The notes: generated from the sequence alone by a model not told the origin. A stretch of DNA of 64,000 nucleotides from Cranoglanis bouderius (GCA_023630585.1 CM042548.1:11908527-11972526); one strand, 5' to 3'. Shown: positions 22,881 to 33,890, numbered from the stretch's first letter. A program made the numbers and translations.

Positions 22881-23354
22881 TTGGAATGTCTGGACCTCCC
22901 TTCCTACAGTGACTCTGCAGAGACATCAGACATCCTCAACTTCATAGAACAGTGGGAGAACATCCTCGACATTCATCCCTTCATGACAGCTTTCCTTCCT
23001 GAGGATTACCTAGCAGTGGTCGAGGACAAGCTCAGGGCAATGGTACAACAGCCAGGGCAGACGTTACTAGATTTCGCCTACGATTACCATGCCCTCTGCT
23101 TAAAATGGAAGGCAGACATCACAGAGCAGGAGTTGGCAAGCCGTATCCTGAATAACATCAACCCCAGGGTTACAGGGTGCCTAAGAGGGACAGTAACCAC
23201 CGTCAAACAGGTGGTCAAGATGGGCTATAGGGTACAAAATGACTGCATGGGGACTAAGGATTATTGGCAAAAGGTAGGAAGGTTGAACCCCAAGGAGAAA
23301 GGGTCCAACATACCACCTGGAAGCCTTGGTCCCAAAGAGATGTCAGGGATGTAA
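22881..23354 (+). pseudogene. Gypsy gag fragment
   Basis: Open frame of 157 codons resembling the middle and C-terminal part of a gypsy Gag (PNMA/Arc-type capsid fold). It has LPEDYLAVVEDKLRAM, then GQTLLDFAYDYHALCLKW and ASRILNNINPRVTGCLRG, as in retrotransposon_gag domains. The N-terminus is missing at the truncation junction. No CCHC knuckle seen. Confidence 0.72.
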
Positions 23355-23429
23355 ATCACACAGCCTCATGACACTACGCTCCTTACACCCTCCCTGCTTC
23401 AGGTACCTCTAAAGGTTGCTGGGGAAGAG

Positions 23430-26249
23430 ATGAGAGCAATCATTGACACCGGCAGCTCCTATACCCTAATGCAGCACAACATCTGGAGGAGACTCACCAA
23501 GAACATGGTCCAGACTGGCCCACAACACCAGCAACAGCAGAAATTCGTAATGGTGGATGGTAAAGTGCATGTCTCCAGGGCAAAAGCGCTGATACATTAT
23601 GAGTGGCACGGTTACAGCTGGACCATAGACACTTACATCATGCATGATGCCCATCTGACCTTTCCCAGTCTCCTAGGGTTGGATTTTATCATGAAGACGG
23701 CAGCAGTGCTTGACATGGCTAACAACCAGTATGGCCTGCCTTCAGGACAAGGGTATCAGTACCATCCATTAATCCATCATCAGTGGATACCAGAAGTGAC
23801 AAACGATAATCAGCAGCTAGATTCAACAGTGACTCTATATTATGCCTTACCACCTGAACCAGTACTTCAGTGCCTGACAGCAGCTCGCGACGAGTCTTCA
23901 TCCCAGTGGGACTCCGACAATCAGGAGCAGGAGCTGAGGAAGCTGATAGGAGCATGGCCATTTGTCACTTCCAATACGCTGGGCCAGACCACCATGGTGA
24001 AGCACAGCATCTCCACCCTGGAGGAAGTACTGATAAAATGCAGAGCATACAGAGTGTCACCGTTGAAAAAGAACATTATAGAAGAGCAAGTGGACAGTAT
24101 GTTATGAGATGGCATTATAGAGCCCTCCTCATCACCATGGTCCTCACCTGTGGTTCTAGTGCCGAAACCGGACCACTCGTACTGATTTTGTGTCGATTAC
24201 AGGAAGGTGAACAGCAAGACCATACCAGATGCTTATTCATTGCCCATACTACACAACATCCTGGAATCCTTGGACGGCACCTCTTGGTTCACGACCTTGG
24301 ATTTGCAGTCCGGCTACTGGCAAGTGGAGATGGAGGAGGAGAGCAAGCAGAAGACTGTTTTTATTACCACTAAAGGCCTGTACCACTTTAAGAAAATGCC
24401 ATATGGACTACGAAATGCAGCTGCCACTTTTTAACGGCTGATGGAACAAGTACTGAGCGGGCTGACAGGAATGCTCTGCTTCGTATACATCGATGACATT
24501 ATCATATACTCCCAGACCTGTGATCAACATACCAAAGACATCAGTGCTGTACTGCAGAGGCTCACCCAAGCCAACCTCACCCTCAATATGAAAAGTGCCA
24601 CTTCTACAAACAACAGCTGAAGTTCTTGGCCATATTGTCTCGGGACGAGGAGTTGAGGTAGATGCAGAGAAAACTCAAGTGGTATCTGACTATCCGGTAC
24701 CAACGTACTTGAAGTCCCTGCAGCACTTCTTGGGGTTGGCAGGATGGTATCATAAGTTCATTCCAGGTTTCGCTGACCTGGCCGCACCCCTGAACCACCT
24801 GAAAAGGAAAGGGGTTAGATGGGAGTGGTCATCTGAATGTCAGGCTGACATTGAAGCTTTGAAGGCAGCACTGCAAAATCCTCCAGTACTTGCACATCCT
24901 AACCTCTCTCTGCCTTTCCAAGTCCTCACCAACGCCAGTTTTCTGGGACTAGGGGCCATCTTAACCCAGCAATCTGAGGAGGGTGAGAAGGTTATTGCAT
25001 ATGCGTCAAGGGCATTAATAGGGGCTGAGCTTAATTATTCTACCCCAGAGAAGGAGTGTCTGGCAGTGGTCTGGGCTGTAGAAAAGTGGAGGCATTTCCT
25101 GGAAGGAGTGGAGTTTGAGGTCTCTATTGACCATGCAGCACTGACCTGGGTATTCAACTGCCCAAAGACCTCATCACGACTGACAAGGTGGACCCTGAGG
25201 CTGCAACAATTCCACTTCAAAGTACATTATCGGAAGGGTTGTCTCAACACCGGACCTTATCAAGGGCCTTCAAATCTCTCTCCATGGATATCGCGCTCTG
25301 CTTGAACATTACCGCCAAACAGACCTTTCCAGCCTTTCCTTGGTGGAAATCACCCAAGCTCAGGACAAAGATGACACAGTGAAACAATTAAAATCTACAG
25401 AGGCTGGGCACACCATGGGAATCGACCTAATGGGACCATTCCCCAACAGTAAAAGGCGAAACACTTACCTGCTGGTAATCATCGACTTCTTTACGAAGTG
25501 GGTTGAGATGTTTCCTCTACGAGACAGCAAGACCGCTAAGATCCTGAAGGTTCTCAGGGAGGAGATCACCCGATGGGGAGTTCCCAAATACCTGGTCTCC
25601 GATTGTGGCCCCCAGTTTACGTCACTGCTACTGACGGAACTCTGCAAAAAGTGGGGGGTGATACAAAAACTCACGACAAGCCACCACCCGCAGACCAACT
25701 TGACTGAAAGGGTCAACAGAACCTTGAAGGTCATGATTTCTTCATACGTAGGAGACCAGCATGACACCTGGGACCAGTGCATCCCTGAGTTCTGGTTTGC
25801 CATCAACACAGCTTAGCATGAGACAATGGGGAGAACGCCAGCAGAGCTCATGACTGGCAGACCCCTCTAAAGGTCCATTGGAGCAATTAATACATCGACC
25901 CCCAATGCCAGACCAAGCCACCTATCTGGTGGTAGAGAAACAGAAGGAAATGACAAAGGAGGTTAAGCACAGGATGGGGTTGCAGCGGATAAGACAAGCT
26001 AGATATTATAATGCCAGGAGGAAAGATGCGCACTCTCACCCCGGAGATCTAATCTGGCTTCGCTCACACCCTCTTTCTAGTGCCAAATTCTCTGCCAAGC
26101 TAGTGCCCAAGTGGGAGGGACCAGCAGAAATAATCAAAAAACAAGGGCCAATAAATTACATGGCAAGATATGGTAACCCACCCAAGACAGACAATTTTAA
26201 CGTGGTTAATTTAAAAAGGTATCATGGACGCTTATCTTCGATGCTTTAG
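23430..26249 (+). pseudogene. Gypsy pol (protease, RT, RNase H, integrase), broken
   Basis: Protease: IIDTGSSYTLMQHNIW at about 23440 with the active [18 protein letters not shown] and [14 protein letters not shown] (24207-24434), then an in-frame stop and the palm motif FVYIDDIIIYS near 24480. RNase [16 protein letters not shown], where the usual first D is N, and [15 protein letters not shown] (24595-25305). Integrase: IDLMGPF, LVSDCGPQF and TERVNRTLK give D, D and E (25340-25816); the HHCC zinc finger between RNase H and integrase appears deleted. The C-terminal frame 25878-26249 has WEGPAEIIKK and FNVVNLKRY, the usual GPY/F-type end. At least four frame breaks. Confidence 0.88.
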
Positions 26250-26266
26250 GCTGGGGGAGGGGTCTA
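26247..26266 (+). promoter_or_regulatory. Gypsy polypurine tract
   Basis: The sequence GGCTGGGGGAGGGG directly before the LTR start fits the plus-strand primer tract of an LTR retrotransposon. Confidence 0.75.
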
Positions 26267-26950
26267 TGTAGCACTGCCACATAATGTCCAAGTTTTATAT
26301 ACTTGTATGTTTTACAAGTTTTCTAATTGTTTCTAATTTAAATGTTTTCTAATTGTTTTAATTAACTACACTTGTTACCTATTAGCGCTGTCTTATTGCC
26401 ATAATCAGCAGTATGTTTGGCTCAGTGCTCGCGTTATTGCGAGCCTTAACGAGAACTCTGTCGTTACGTCATGACGTAACGACGCGATTTGATTATGAAA
26501 GAGGACATTAACCGAGAGGAGACCACAGGAGGAGCGCGCTCAACCGAGGGAACACATTTGCTGTGGATTATTGTTTCGTTCCTTAAAAGGACTTCGCCGT
26601 GGAAGGAATACTGGCTCCTTTTTTTCCCCCTCGATTTCCGTCACGTCTTGGCAAGAGTCACAGCGAAATAAATTACACCGACGGAAAGTGGATCCGCTCG
26701 CCTTGGGTAGGAAAAATGGGTGAGGACGATGTAAGAGACTTTAAACCCTTGTATATATTTATTTTGCAAAGAAAGTGAGAGACTGTGGATATGGGGTATC
26801 TGTATATATTTGGTGAATGGTGGTTTTTTTTGTATAATATACAACAACTTGTTAAAAGTTATTAGTGATCTTTGGTGTGCTTTTTGTATATATGCTGTTA
26901 GAGCCCGGATCTTGTTTGTAACCAGTTCCTCTAAGAGGTGAGCTGTTACA
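26267..26950 (+). repeat. Gypsy 3' LTR, 684 bp
   Basis: Starts TGTAGCAC and ends CTGTTACA (TG...CA with TGTA/TACA inverted ends) immediately after the polypurine tract. AATAAA occurs in GCGAAATAAATTACACC at about 26665, which could be the polyadenylation signal. There is no second LTR in the window to compare with, so insertion age cannot be estimated. Confidence 0.8.
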
Positions 26951-27760
26951 ACTTTACTAAGCCCACATCAGTGTCATGTTGGGACCATAATTCAGTTGGC
27001 ACCTGTCTTTCCATGTCTCTTAGTAACTCGGTTGTTTTAGTTTCTGCTACAAGTGTTTCTGTCATTTGCATCTTTTGGTTCTGCTCAACCACCATTTGTC
27101 AATTTCTGGGTCACAGTTTGAGTCATGAATCGTTGTGCAGTGAGATTCAGTTTCTGGTCCCTGCACCCCAGGGATCTGTGCCTCAATTTAACTTCCCCAT
27201 TTGCTAATGCTTTTTTCTACATCAGCTTCTAATTTTACTAGCCAATACACATTTGCTTTTGGTTCTGAAATTATCATTTGCATTTTGATTCCTCTGCTAT
27301 CTATTTACACTCAATCCAGGGAACACCAAATTTGGAGATTAATTTTACATAGTGCATCTCTCCCTAACAAATTGATAGGAGTGTGTTCTGATACCAAAAT
27401 CGGTATTTTAACATTTGTGTTTTTGGTTTGTAGTCAACCTGGAGCAGTCATAGGAATTAGCTGCGTTTGTCCCGGGAATCCTACTGTCTTTGCAAAACTT
27501 TCAGATATGGGGAGGTGAGAGGCGAAATTTGGACATACACATGTGTAAGCAGCTCCATTGTCTACCATCATGGGTGTAATTTTGCACTCTACTTTAACCT
27601 GAAGCATAGGTTCTTAATCAGCATTGGTTGTTATAAATGGAAGCTGACCCTCCCCTGTTGCATTTCATGGGCACGCCTAGTACCCTTGATTAGGCCCATC
27701 CCACAGATTTACTGGGCCTTGTGGAAGTTCTCAATAGGTCTGAACCCAACTCCCCTCCAC
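26951..27760 (-). pseudogene. Provirus protease and beginning of pol
   Basis: Retroviral aspartic-protease remnant. The active-site triad region at about 27565-27575 reads V-D-N-G-A, so the normal D-T-G has become D-N-G. A downstream NLLGRDAL-like segment near 27360 is the conserved protease C-terminal motif. Further toward 26951 only broken frames remain; reverse transcriptase motifs are not found before the gypsy LTR. Confidence 0.72.
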
Positions 27761-27960
27761 TCCCCTCTATGCCTGGGAGGCTGTTGCCCTGGATTGGTGG
27801 GGCAGTCACATCTGTTGTGTCCAACCTGTCCACAACTCCAGCATACCCCTGGAGGACCAGAATTGGGTCTGTCTCTTTGTCCTCTTGGGGCGGTCTTTTT
27901 GCCAGTTCATATTGCTTGGTAGACTTTAATGACAGGTGCAGGGGGCTGCTGCGGACCAGG
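27761..27960 (-). pseudogene. Provirus nucleocapsid zinc knuckle
   Basis: Encodes CWSCGQVGHNRCDCP, a CCHC zinc knuckle (C-x2-C-x4-H-x4-C) of retroviral nucleocapsid, in a basic and proline-rich setting. Packaging domain of Gag. It lies upstream of protease in the same strand, as expected. Confidence 0.85.
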
Positions 27961-29880
27961 AGGAGCTGGAAAAGGGTTTGGTTGAACAGCAGGTGGGGGA
28001 GGTGTGTTCTCAGGAGCCATCACTGCTGATTGTCCTGCCTGCTCTTTGTCTTAGTCTTTAACAGGAGCTTGAGTCTTTTTCTTGCTTCTGTTCGTCAGCT
28101 CTTCGAGTTGCAGCTGTGCCAGCTTTCTCTGCAATTCTCTTTCTTCGTTTTTCAGTTTTTGTTAGTTATTTCTGTGTTGTTCAACAGCGTGGGTCACATA
28201 GTCACAAAACTCCTTGTGTGTTTTGGAGTTTAGACTGACCACATCTTCTAGCTTGTTCTTAACAGCTGGTGACATAGCGTCCACTATTGCTTCCCTGAAC
28301 AATGTGGTCTTCACAGGATCTCCTTCAGGACCCTTCTCTGTTTCTTGTTTCTACCTCTTTAGCTGTTGTTGAACATAAGCAGTTAGGTTTTCTGTTTCCC
28401 CCAGCTGTTCCTCCTTCAGAGACCTGGGGTCCACTCAGGTTGGATATTCAGTTCTTAGGGCCTGCCACAAATTTGGGTGGTGATAATAAAGGAAACCCCG
28501 TCTTCTTGTGCAGTCCCCACAGCCCCTCCCATGTATGCTGCTGTCAGGATTTCAGCCATCTTGGCTCCTCCCATATTATTGGCCAGGAGTGCCTTTATAT
28601 CTCCTACAGCAAGTAGTTTGCCCATTGTTTCTTCTTCAAACACCATGATCCACTTCCCAGCCCCCTCATGGATGTCAGGAAGGCAAGAGATCAGCCCATC
28701 AAGATCCTATGTGGCCCAGGGGACATATTGGGCCTGTGCACTCTTAACCAAAATTGGAAATACTTTTGCCACTTGAGTTGGGTCTGTTTGGTTTCTAGCT
28801 CTAAGTCTCCCTCCCTTTCCCCTTGACCAGGGATGCAAGGGAGTTAGATCACTTGGTCTGAGTAGTTCAACTGATGGAGTTGTTTCTTCTTCTTCAACAT
28901 TTTCAAGATACAGGTCTCCCTGCACAATTTGCTTATGCTCTATTCCCTGTGACCTGTGCTGTCTTTCTTTTGGTTGTTTTCTTATTGTTTTTTGCTGTCT
29001 CAGTGATTTTTCTCCTTCCCTTGCTGTTTCAAGCTGGTGCATTGATTTCTGTACCTCTGCCAGTCACTTTGTTGAGCCTGCTAATTCCTTTTCCACTCGT
29101 TCCTTGGTTTTTTCTAGTCTGTCCTCCTCTTCCCTTTCTTCCTGTTCTATTTCATCATCATGCGCATAGTCCGTCTCTTGCTCAGAGCTTCCCTTCCGCA
29201 GAGCTTCCCTTCAGTTAGACTGGACCATCTTCTTTCAGATTGTCTTTCCCAGCTTTGTATCACCATTTCTGTTTACTCCCCAGTGGCTGTGTCTAGATGA
29301 GAATAAGTGTCTATGTATTCTTTCTCTTTTTTCTCTTTCCCCATACCTTGTCTTTCATCCCTTGTTTTCTCTGAGCTCCCTTTCTTTTCTCCAGATGTAC
29401 TCTCTTCTCTCTCTATTATCTCTACATCCCCTACAACCTGTACTGTGCCTGTTATCAATGGGAACTGACCCCCAGGCAGTGCATACGGATTAAGGGGTGC
29501 ATAGGGAGGTGGTCTAGCAAACACCTCTTCCATTTTTTTATTCTGATTTTTTATCCTCTTTTTTTAGTAGCTTTCTTGCCTGTTTCATGCTTTTCCACAG
29601 ATCTTCCCCTTCATTTTTTAACACTCTCAGGACCTCTTGTTCTTTTTCCCTTTTTAATCCTCTCAGTTCACTTTTATCTTTGTCATTTTTTCATCAGTGT
29701 TTCAATTTCTTCGCACAGCGCCACATCAAATGTCCCCTCCTTTGGCCACTTTGTCTTCATGAATTTAGTTCTTTTTTGCCACTTTTCTGAGATTTTAGCT
29801 ATGTATTCCTTACATAGAGGGTATTTAGACCCCAGCAACTCTACAGGAGTGGATGCCATTATTACAGTCAGGAATAAAAG
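27961..29880 (-). pseudogene. Provirus gag (matrix to capsid), broken
   Basis: Minus-strand gag. A likely start ATG lies at about 29858, in a basic, matrix-like N-terminus. The frame at 29273-29533 has the PPPY late-budding motif in ARPPPYAPLNPYAL. 28707-29042 ends in the capsid start region QVAKVFPILVKSAQAQYVPW, and 28455-28646 continues the capsid. Frames toward 28050 keep a major-homology-like region followed by a charged segment. Stops and shifts are common. Structural polyprotein remnant; dead. Confidence 0.78.
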
Positions 29881-29899
29881 TCACTAAGATTATTTTTAA

Positions 29900-30631
29900 C
29901 GTTAGTCCTTCTATGTGTTTGTCTTAGGTGATGTGCACTCTCTCTTGGCTGGCAACCAAATAACTCTTTTTAATGCTCCTGAAAGTTTTATTGCTTTCCT
30001 AATCTATCTCCCCCAAACTCTAGAGCTCCCTATTGCTGGTTTATCCGACATCTGATACTCGTCCTTATTTGGTATGATGGTCACCACTAGTCCTCTCAAA
30101 GTAGTGTGTTCCTCTACTGATTCTATCTTCCCCTCTGCTGTCTGTTTTATCCAATAAACCTCTCTCATGGCGACACTTCAATTGCAGGGTCACTTATAAT
30201 CTTGCCAGTTTCTCTCTTTCAAAGCCCCTTTCTTCTTCAAACCTAAGATATGGCTCAACCTGCAGAGCAATAGGTGCTCTGTGAAAGTGCAGCAAAGGCT
30301 CAGGGTGACAGAACTCATCTATTAGTTTTTCTAAAACATCAACTGTCCAGCTTCTTTCTATCATTCCTTGCCAATTAACATATAGCCATTCTACTTACAC
30401 CCGTCTTAAATTTAATATTGTTTTTAATATGTTCTTTCTTTGTTCTGTTAGTGGTTGCCTTCTCGCTGTGATATCCACATAAAATTGCTATTTCCAAAAA
30501 TGATTACTGACCCCCTGTGTTTCTCCTAGAAACTGGATTAATTCTATATCCATTCAACACTTAACAATTCTTAATATAGTGTGCTATAGAAGCTAAATGA
30601 ATACATTCTATTGTGAATGCACTTTCTTCTA
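29900..30631 (-). other. Provirus 5' segment between Tc1 and gag
   Basis: Same-strand sequence with short open frames, none longer than about 60 codons without a stop. It continues the segment beyond 32152 when the Tc1 is ignored. It may be leader or more of the unassigned upstream reading frame. No LTR, primer-binding site or known motif found. Confidence 0.45.
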
Positions 30632-32152
30632 CAACCTCACTTCCAAAAAAGTTGGGATGCTGTGTAAAATGTAAATAAAAACAGAATGCAATGATTTGCA
30701 AATCCCATAAACCCATATTTTATTCACAATAGAACAAGAAAACATATCAAATGTTTAAACTGAGGAAATGTACCATTTTAAGGAAAAAATTTGGTAATTT
30801 TGAATTTGATGGCCGTAACATGTCTCAAAAAAGTTGGGACAGGGCCATGTTTACCACTGTGTAGCATCCCCTCTTCTTTTAACAACAGTCCGTATATGTC
30901 TGGGAACTGAGGAGACCAGTTGCTGGAATGTTGTCCCATTTGTGTCTGATACAGGATTCTTGCTGCTCAACAGTCCTGGGTCTTCTTTGTCGTATTTTTC
31001 GTTTCATGATGCACCGGATGTTCTCAAATGGTGAAAGGTCTGGACTGCAGGCAGGACAGTTCAGCACCAGGACTCTTCTACTACGAAGCCATGCTGTTGC
31101 AATAGATGCAGTATGTGGTTTAGCATTGTCTTGCTGAAATATGCAAGGCCTTCCCTGAAAAAGACATCGTCTGGATGGAAGCATATGTTTCTCTAAAACC
31201 TGTATATACCTTTCAACATTGATGGTGCCTTTCCAGATGTGCAAGCTGCCCATTCCATAGGCACTAATGCACCCCCATACCATCAGAGATGCAGGCTTTT
31301 GAACTGAGTGCTGATAACAAGCCAGATGGTCCCTCTCCTCTTTAGTCCAGAGGATGCGGCGTCCATGGTTTCCAAAAAGAATTTCAAATTTTGATTTGCC
31401 TGACCACAGAACAGTTTTCCACTTTGCCTCAGTCCATTTTAAATGAGCTTTGGCCCAGAAAAGACGGTGGAGTTTCAGGATCATTTTCACATATGACTTC
31501 TTCTTTGCATGATAGAGCTTTAACCTGTATTTGTGGATGGCATGGCAAACTATGTTCACAGACAATGAGTTCTGGAGGTGTTTCTGAGCCCATGCAGTGA
31601 TTTCCATGAATCATGCCTGTTTTTAATGTAGTGCCGCCTTAGGCCCCGAAGATCACGGGCATGCAATATTGATTTTTGCCCTTGTCCCTTGTGCACAGAG
31701 ATTTCTCCCGATTCTCAGAATCTTTTGATGATATTATGTACTGAAGATGATGAGATATTCAAAGTCTTTGCTATTTTATGTTGAGGAACATTATTCTGAA
31801 ATGTGTAAATTTGTAGATGCAGTTTTTTGCAGATTGGTGAACCTCTGCCCATCTTTACTTCTGAGAGATGGCAAAGCTCCTGCAAAATGTTCCTCCAGCT
31901 GTTTTTTTTTTTTTAAATAACACTTACTTTTCCAGCCTTTTGTTGCCCCCATCCCAACTTTTTTTTGAAACGTGTTGCAGCCATCAAATTTACAATTACC
32001 TTATTTTTTCTTAAAATGGTACATTGCCTCAGTTTCAACATTTGATATATTCTATTGTGAATAACATATGGGTTTATGAGATTTGCAAGTCATTGCATTC
32101 TGTTTTTATTTACATTTTACACAGCGTCCCAACTTTTTTGGAATTGGGGTTG
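30632..32152 (-). mobile_element. Tc1-like transposon, family E, 1521 bp
   Basis: The left end CAACCTCACTTCCAAAAAAG at 30632 and the right end TTTGGAATTGGGGTTG at 32152 are inverted repeats of about 200 bp, with TA at 30630-30631 and 32153-32154. Both TIRs contain AAAAAAGTTGGGA motifs and TTTGATATGTTTTC-like blocks. It is inserted in the 5' part of the provirus. A second copy with rearranged ends is at 58329-59662. Confidence 0.93.
30879..31900 (-). pseudogene. Tc1-like transposase pseudogene (family E)
   Basis: A 242-codon open frame (30879-31607) covers most of the catalytic domain: [19 protein letters not shown], the second aspartate in FQQDNAKPH and the glutamate in [11 protein letters not shown], 34 residues apart. 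The first catalytic aspartate is lost: the usual WSDESKFE position reads WSGKSKFEI. The N-terminal helix-turn-helix (31610-31860) is in other frames. It cannot be catalytically active. Confidence 0.87.
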
Positions 32153-32157
32153 TATAT

Positions 32158-32860
32158 TCATATGCTCAACTCCCCAAAGTGATCTTTAGCTTGATTCCCA
32201 CAAAAATGAAACTTTAGATGGCAGAGATTAATTTTTCCCCCCTCTTGAATTACTTTCCTCAATATCCTTGTTGAAAAGGGAGAGAATTCTTCTACTCTGG
32301 GGCCATCTGTGGCATATACTAATCTAATCTGTGTAAATCCTACTGTTGCTACTGTATGATGATCCCAGTAATGTGGAACTGAAAAATTGAGTATATGTGG
32401 CCTGGATCTAGACCCTTTCTCTACTACTTGCCTAACCCCAGTTCTGAACCAGCTTACTGGACTCACCCAGTCATTGTTAGTCCAAATGATATGTCCTCCC
32501 AAATGAAATTCAATTAATTTCTTATTAATTGTGAGCCAATTTCTCATATCTTCTATTACTTCATGTACCTTTGCCCTGACTACTACTATACCTCAGGGGT
32601 GCGCAAATTCTCTGTATGAAATCAGAGATATGGTCTGGGCTAAGACCACCCTGTGCGCAAATATTGTAAATCGATATCAATTGTTCCTTTTGAGTTGATC
32701 TAGGTTTTTGTTTCTTTTTATGTTGTAGGTCTTGGGATGGAAAGTTAATGTAGACAATGTATAGGTCTAAGAACTGTTCCAGCAGCATTTTGACAAATAT
32801 GTCAATGTAATGCTGCAAGAATAAAAACTTAAAAAAAAAAAAAAAAAAAGCAGCCTGGAC
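32158..32860 (-). pseudogene. Unassigned reading frame upstream of provirus gag
   Basis: A 129-codon frame (32158-32547) with tryptophan-rich stretches such as HIIWTNNDWVSPVSWF and YWDHHTVATVGFTQIRL; a same-strand frame upstream (to about 32860) containing GLSPDHISDFIQRIC is offset by one frameshift near 32600. Open length, composition and strand suggest it was coding in the provirus. It could be an upstream accessory gene, as some fish retroviruses have before gag, or the env end of another tandem copy. I do not recognise the family. It stops at 32158, next to the inserted Tc1. Confidence 0.5.
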
Positions 32861-33045
32861 TTGCCTTGGTCTATGACTGCACTCACTCAGGGGAACAGAC
32901 TTGGCTGATTGCTGCTGGTCAGCGTGAGATGACCACCAAAATGCCCAGCAATAAACCTGTATGTACTTAATTAACCTGGCTTTTTTTATTTTTATAAATA
33001 TCATTGTTATAAAAAAAAAACAACTCATGACCAGGAGGAATTAAT
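32861..33045. other. Unassigned sequence with A-runs
   Basis: An A-run at 32831-32849, just before this segment, resembles a poly-A tail. This segment has another A-run at 33012-33021. The block may be the edge between the provirus and the LTR-like unit at 33046. Confidence 0.35.
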
Positions 33046-33268
33046 TGTGGCAGGAGCACAGGTTGTTTCCAAAAAAGAGAAGGGGTAAACCTCACCTGGT
33101 TCAGCTCACTGTTTCACTGTTGTATAAAAGCCTGTGTCATGATTATATTAATTCAGACTCTCTGCAGAGGTCTCAGCTTTGTTTTGACTTAAATAAAGCG
33201 TGATCTTTTGACATCTATAACCCCTTGTCTCTGAAAGTTTTTGACTTAGATTGGAGAGATTTTCCACA
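33046..33268 (+). repeat. Putative short LTR, 223 bp
   Basis: Starts TGTGGCAGG and ends TTTTCCACA (TGTGG/CCACA inverted ends). It holds a good TATA box, TTGTATAAAAGCC, near 33120-33132, and AATAAAGCG near 33190, spaced as in the U3-R part of an LTR. No target duplication, primer-binding site or companion LTR is found. Orientation is opposite to the provirus, so it is probably a different element. Confidence 0.5.
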
Positions 33269-33393
33269 ACACTTGTTACCGCACTGGAAGCTGGAACGAT
33301 CTGGCAATGAGTGGCTGAAGAACCAGGGTTTATTTATGCTGTCAGTGATGCATAGAATCAGGTGCATTCGCTGATTCAATCACACACGCCCAG

Positions 33394-33394
<1 letters not shown>

Positions 33395-33439
<45 letters not shown>
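33395..33439. repeat. CA dinucleotide microsatellite
   Basis: About 22 CA units. The overlapping ORF with runs of T-H is its translation. Confidence 0.96.
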
Positions 33440-33443
<4 letters not shown>

Positions 33444-33529
33444 AAACTAGAGAAAACACTGGAAATACAAGGAAGAGGAATACAAGGAAACACACAGAAA
33501 ACAGGGAAACAGAAAAACAGTCACGGCCA

Positions 33530-33890
33530 TTACATGGCCGACCTATTCGGTGTCAGTTGCTCAGTACACCAGTGGTTTCTTTCTATTTCAGGACATTCCA
33601 AATTATTATTATTAGCTATGCCCAATGTTTGTGCAATGCCTCTGATTGACTTTCCCTCTTTTCCCAGCTTCAAAATGGCTTGCTTTTCTCCCATTGACAG
33701 CTCTCTGATCTTCATGTTGGCTTATCCTGTTTAACAACAACTGCAGTCTTCACAGGTGAAACTAAAGGCTAAAACCAACAGTAGATGTTCTTTATTGTTT
33801 AAACAATCAATCCAACAGGACACACCTGGGTAACAAGAAACACTTGTCAGTCACGTTCCAATATTTTTTGCTCACCAACAAGTTGGGTGG
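33530..33890 (-). mobile_element. Tc1-like transposon fragment, family F (transposase N-terminus)
   Basis: A 61-codon frame at 33530-33715 reads MKIRELSMGEKQAILKL and SIRGIAQTLGIA, the first helix-turn-helix of a Tc1-like transposase; after that the frame is lost. Flanking sequence to 33890 looks like the 5' part and TIR of the same element (TGTTCTTTATTGTTTAAAC-type block, end near TGCTCACC). The catalytic half is absent. Confidence 0.72.

Larger units (their letters stand above)
22878..26950 (+). mobile_element. Ty3/gypsy retrotransposon, 5'-truncated, one LTR
   Basis: Plus-strand order is gag fragment (22881-23354), protease, RT, RNase H, integrase and chromo/GPY-like C-terminus (to 26249), then a polypurine tract and a 3' LTR at 26267-26950. 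The gag start and the 5' LTR are absent: the left edge abuts provirus integrase at about 22877. The order PR-RT-RH-IN is Ty3/gypsy. Several frameshifts and stops. The provirus RT region that should lie between the two flanks is missing too. Confidence 0.9.
14930..32860 (-). mobile_element. Decayed retrovirus-like provirus (gamma/epsilon-type), heavily interrupted
   Basis: Minus-strand pieces appear in proviral order from high to low coordinate: an unassigned 5' reading frame (about 32860-29900), gag (about 29870-27900) with a PPPY late motif and a CCHC zinc knuckle, protease (27600-27350), integrase core (22870-22457), integrase C-terminus (16192-15941) and an env-like region (to about 14930). 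Reverse transcriptase and RNase H are absent. Three foreign blocks split it: DIRS at 16193-22456, gypsy at about 22878-26950 and Tc1 at 30632-32152. No LTR pair is recognised, so both ends are approximate. The integrase C-terminal sequence with a PRR-GPY-type motif suggests a gamma- or epsilonretrovirus-like lineage. Many stops and frameshifts: an old, inactive copy. Confidence 0.75.

Noticed and set aside
33362..33649. 95-codon ORF with T-H repeats
   Set aside because: CA microsatellite plus the antisense of a Tc1 fragment.
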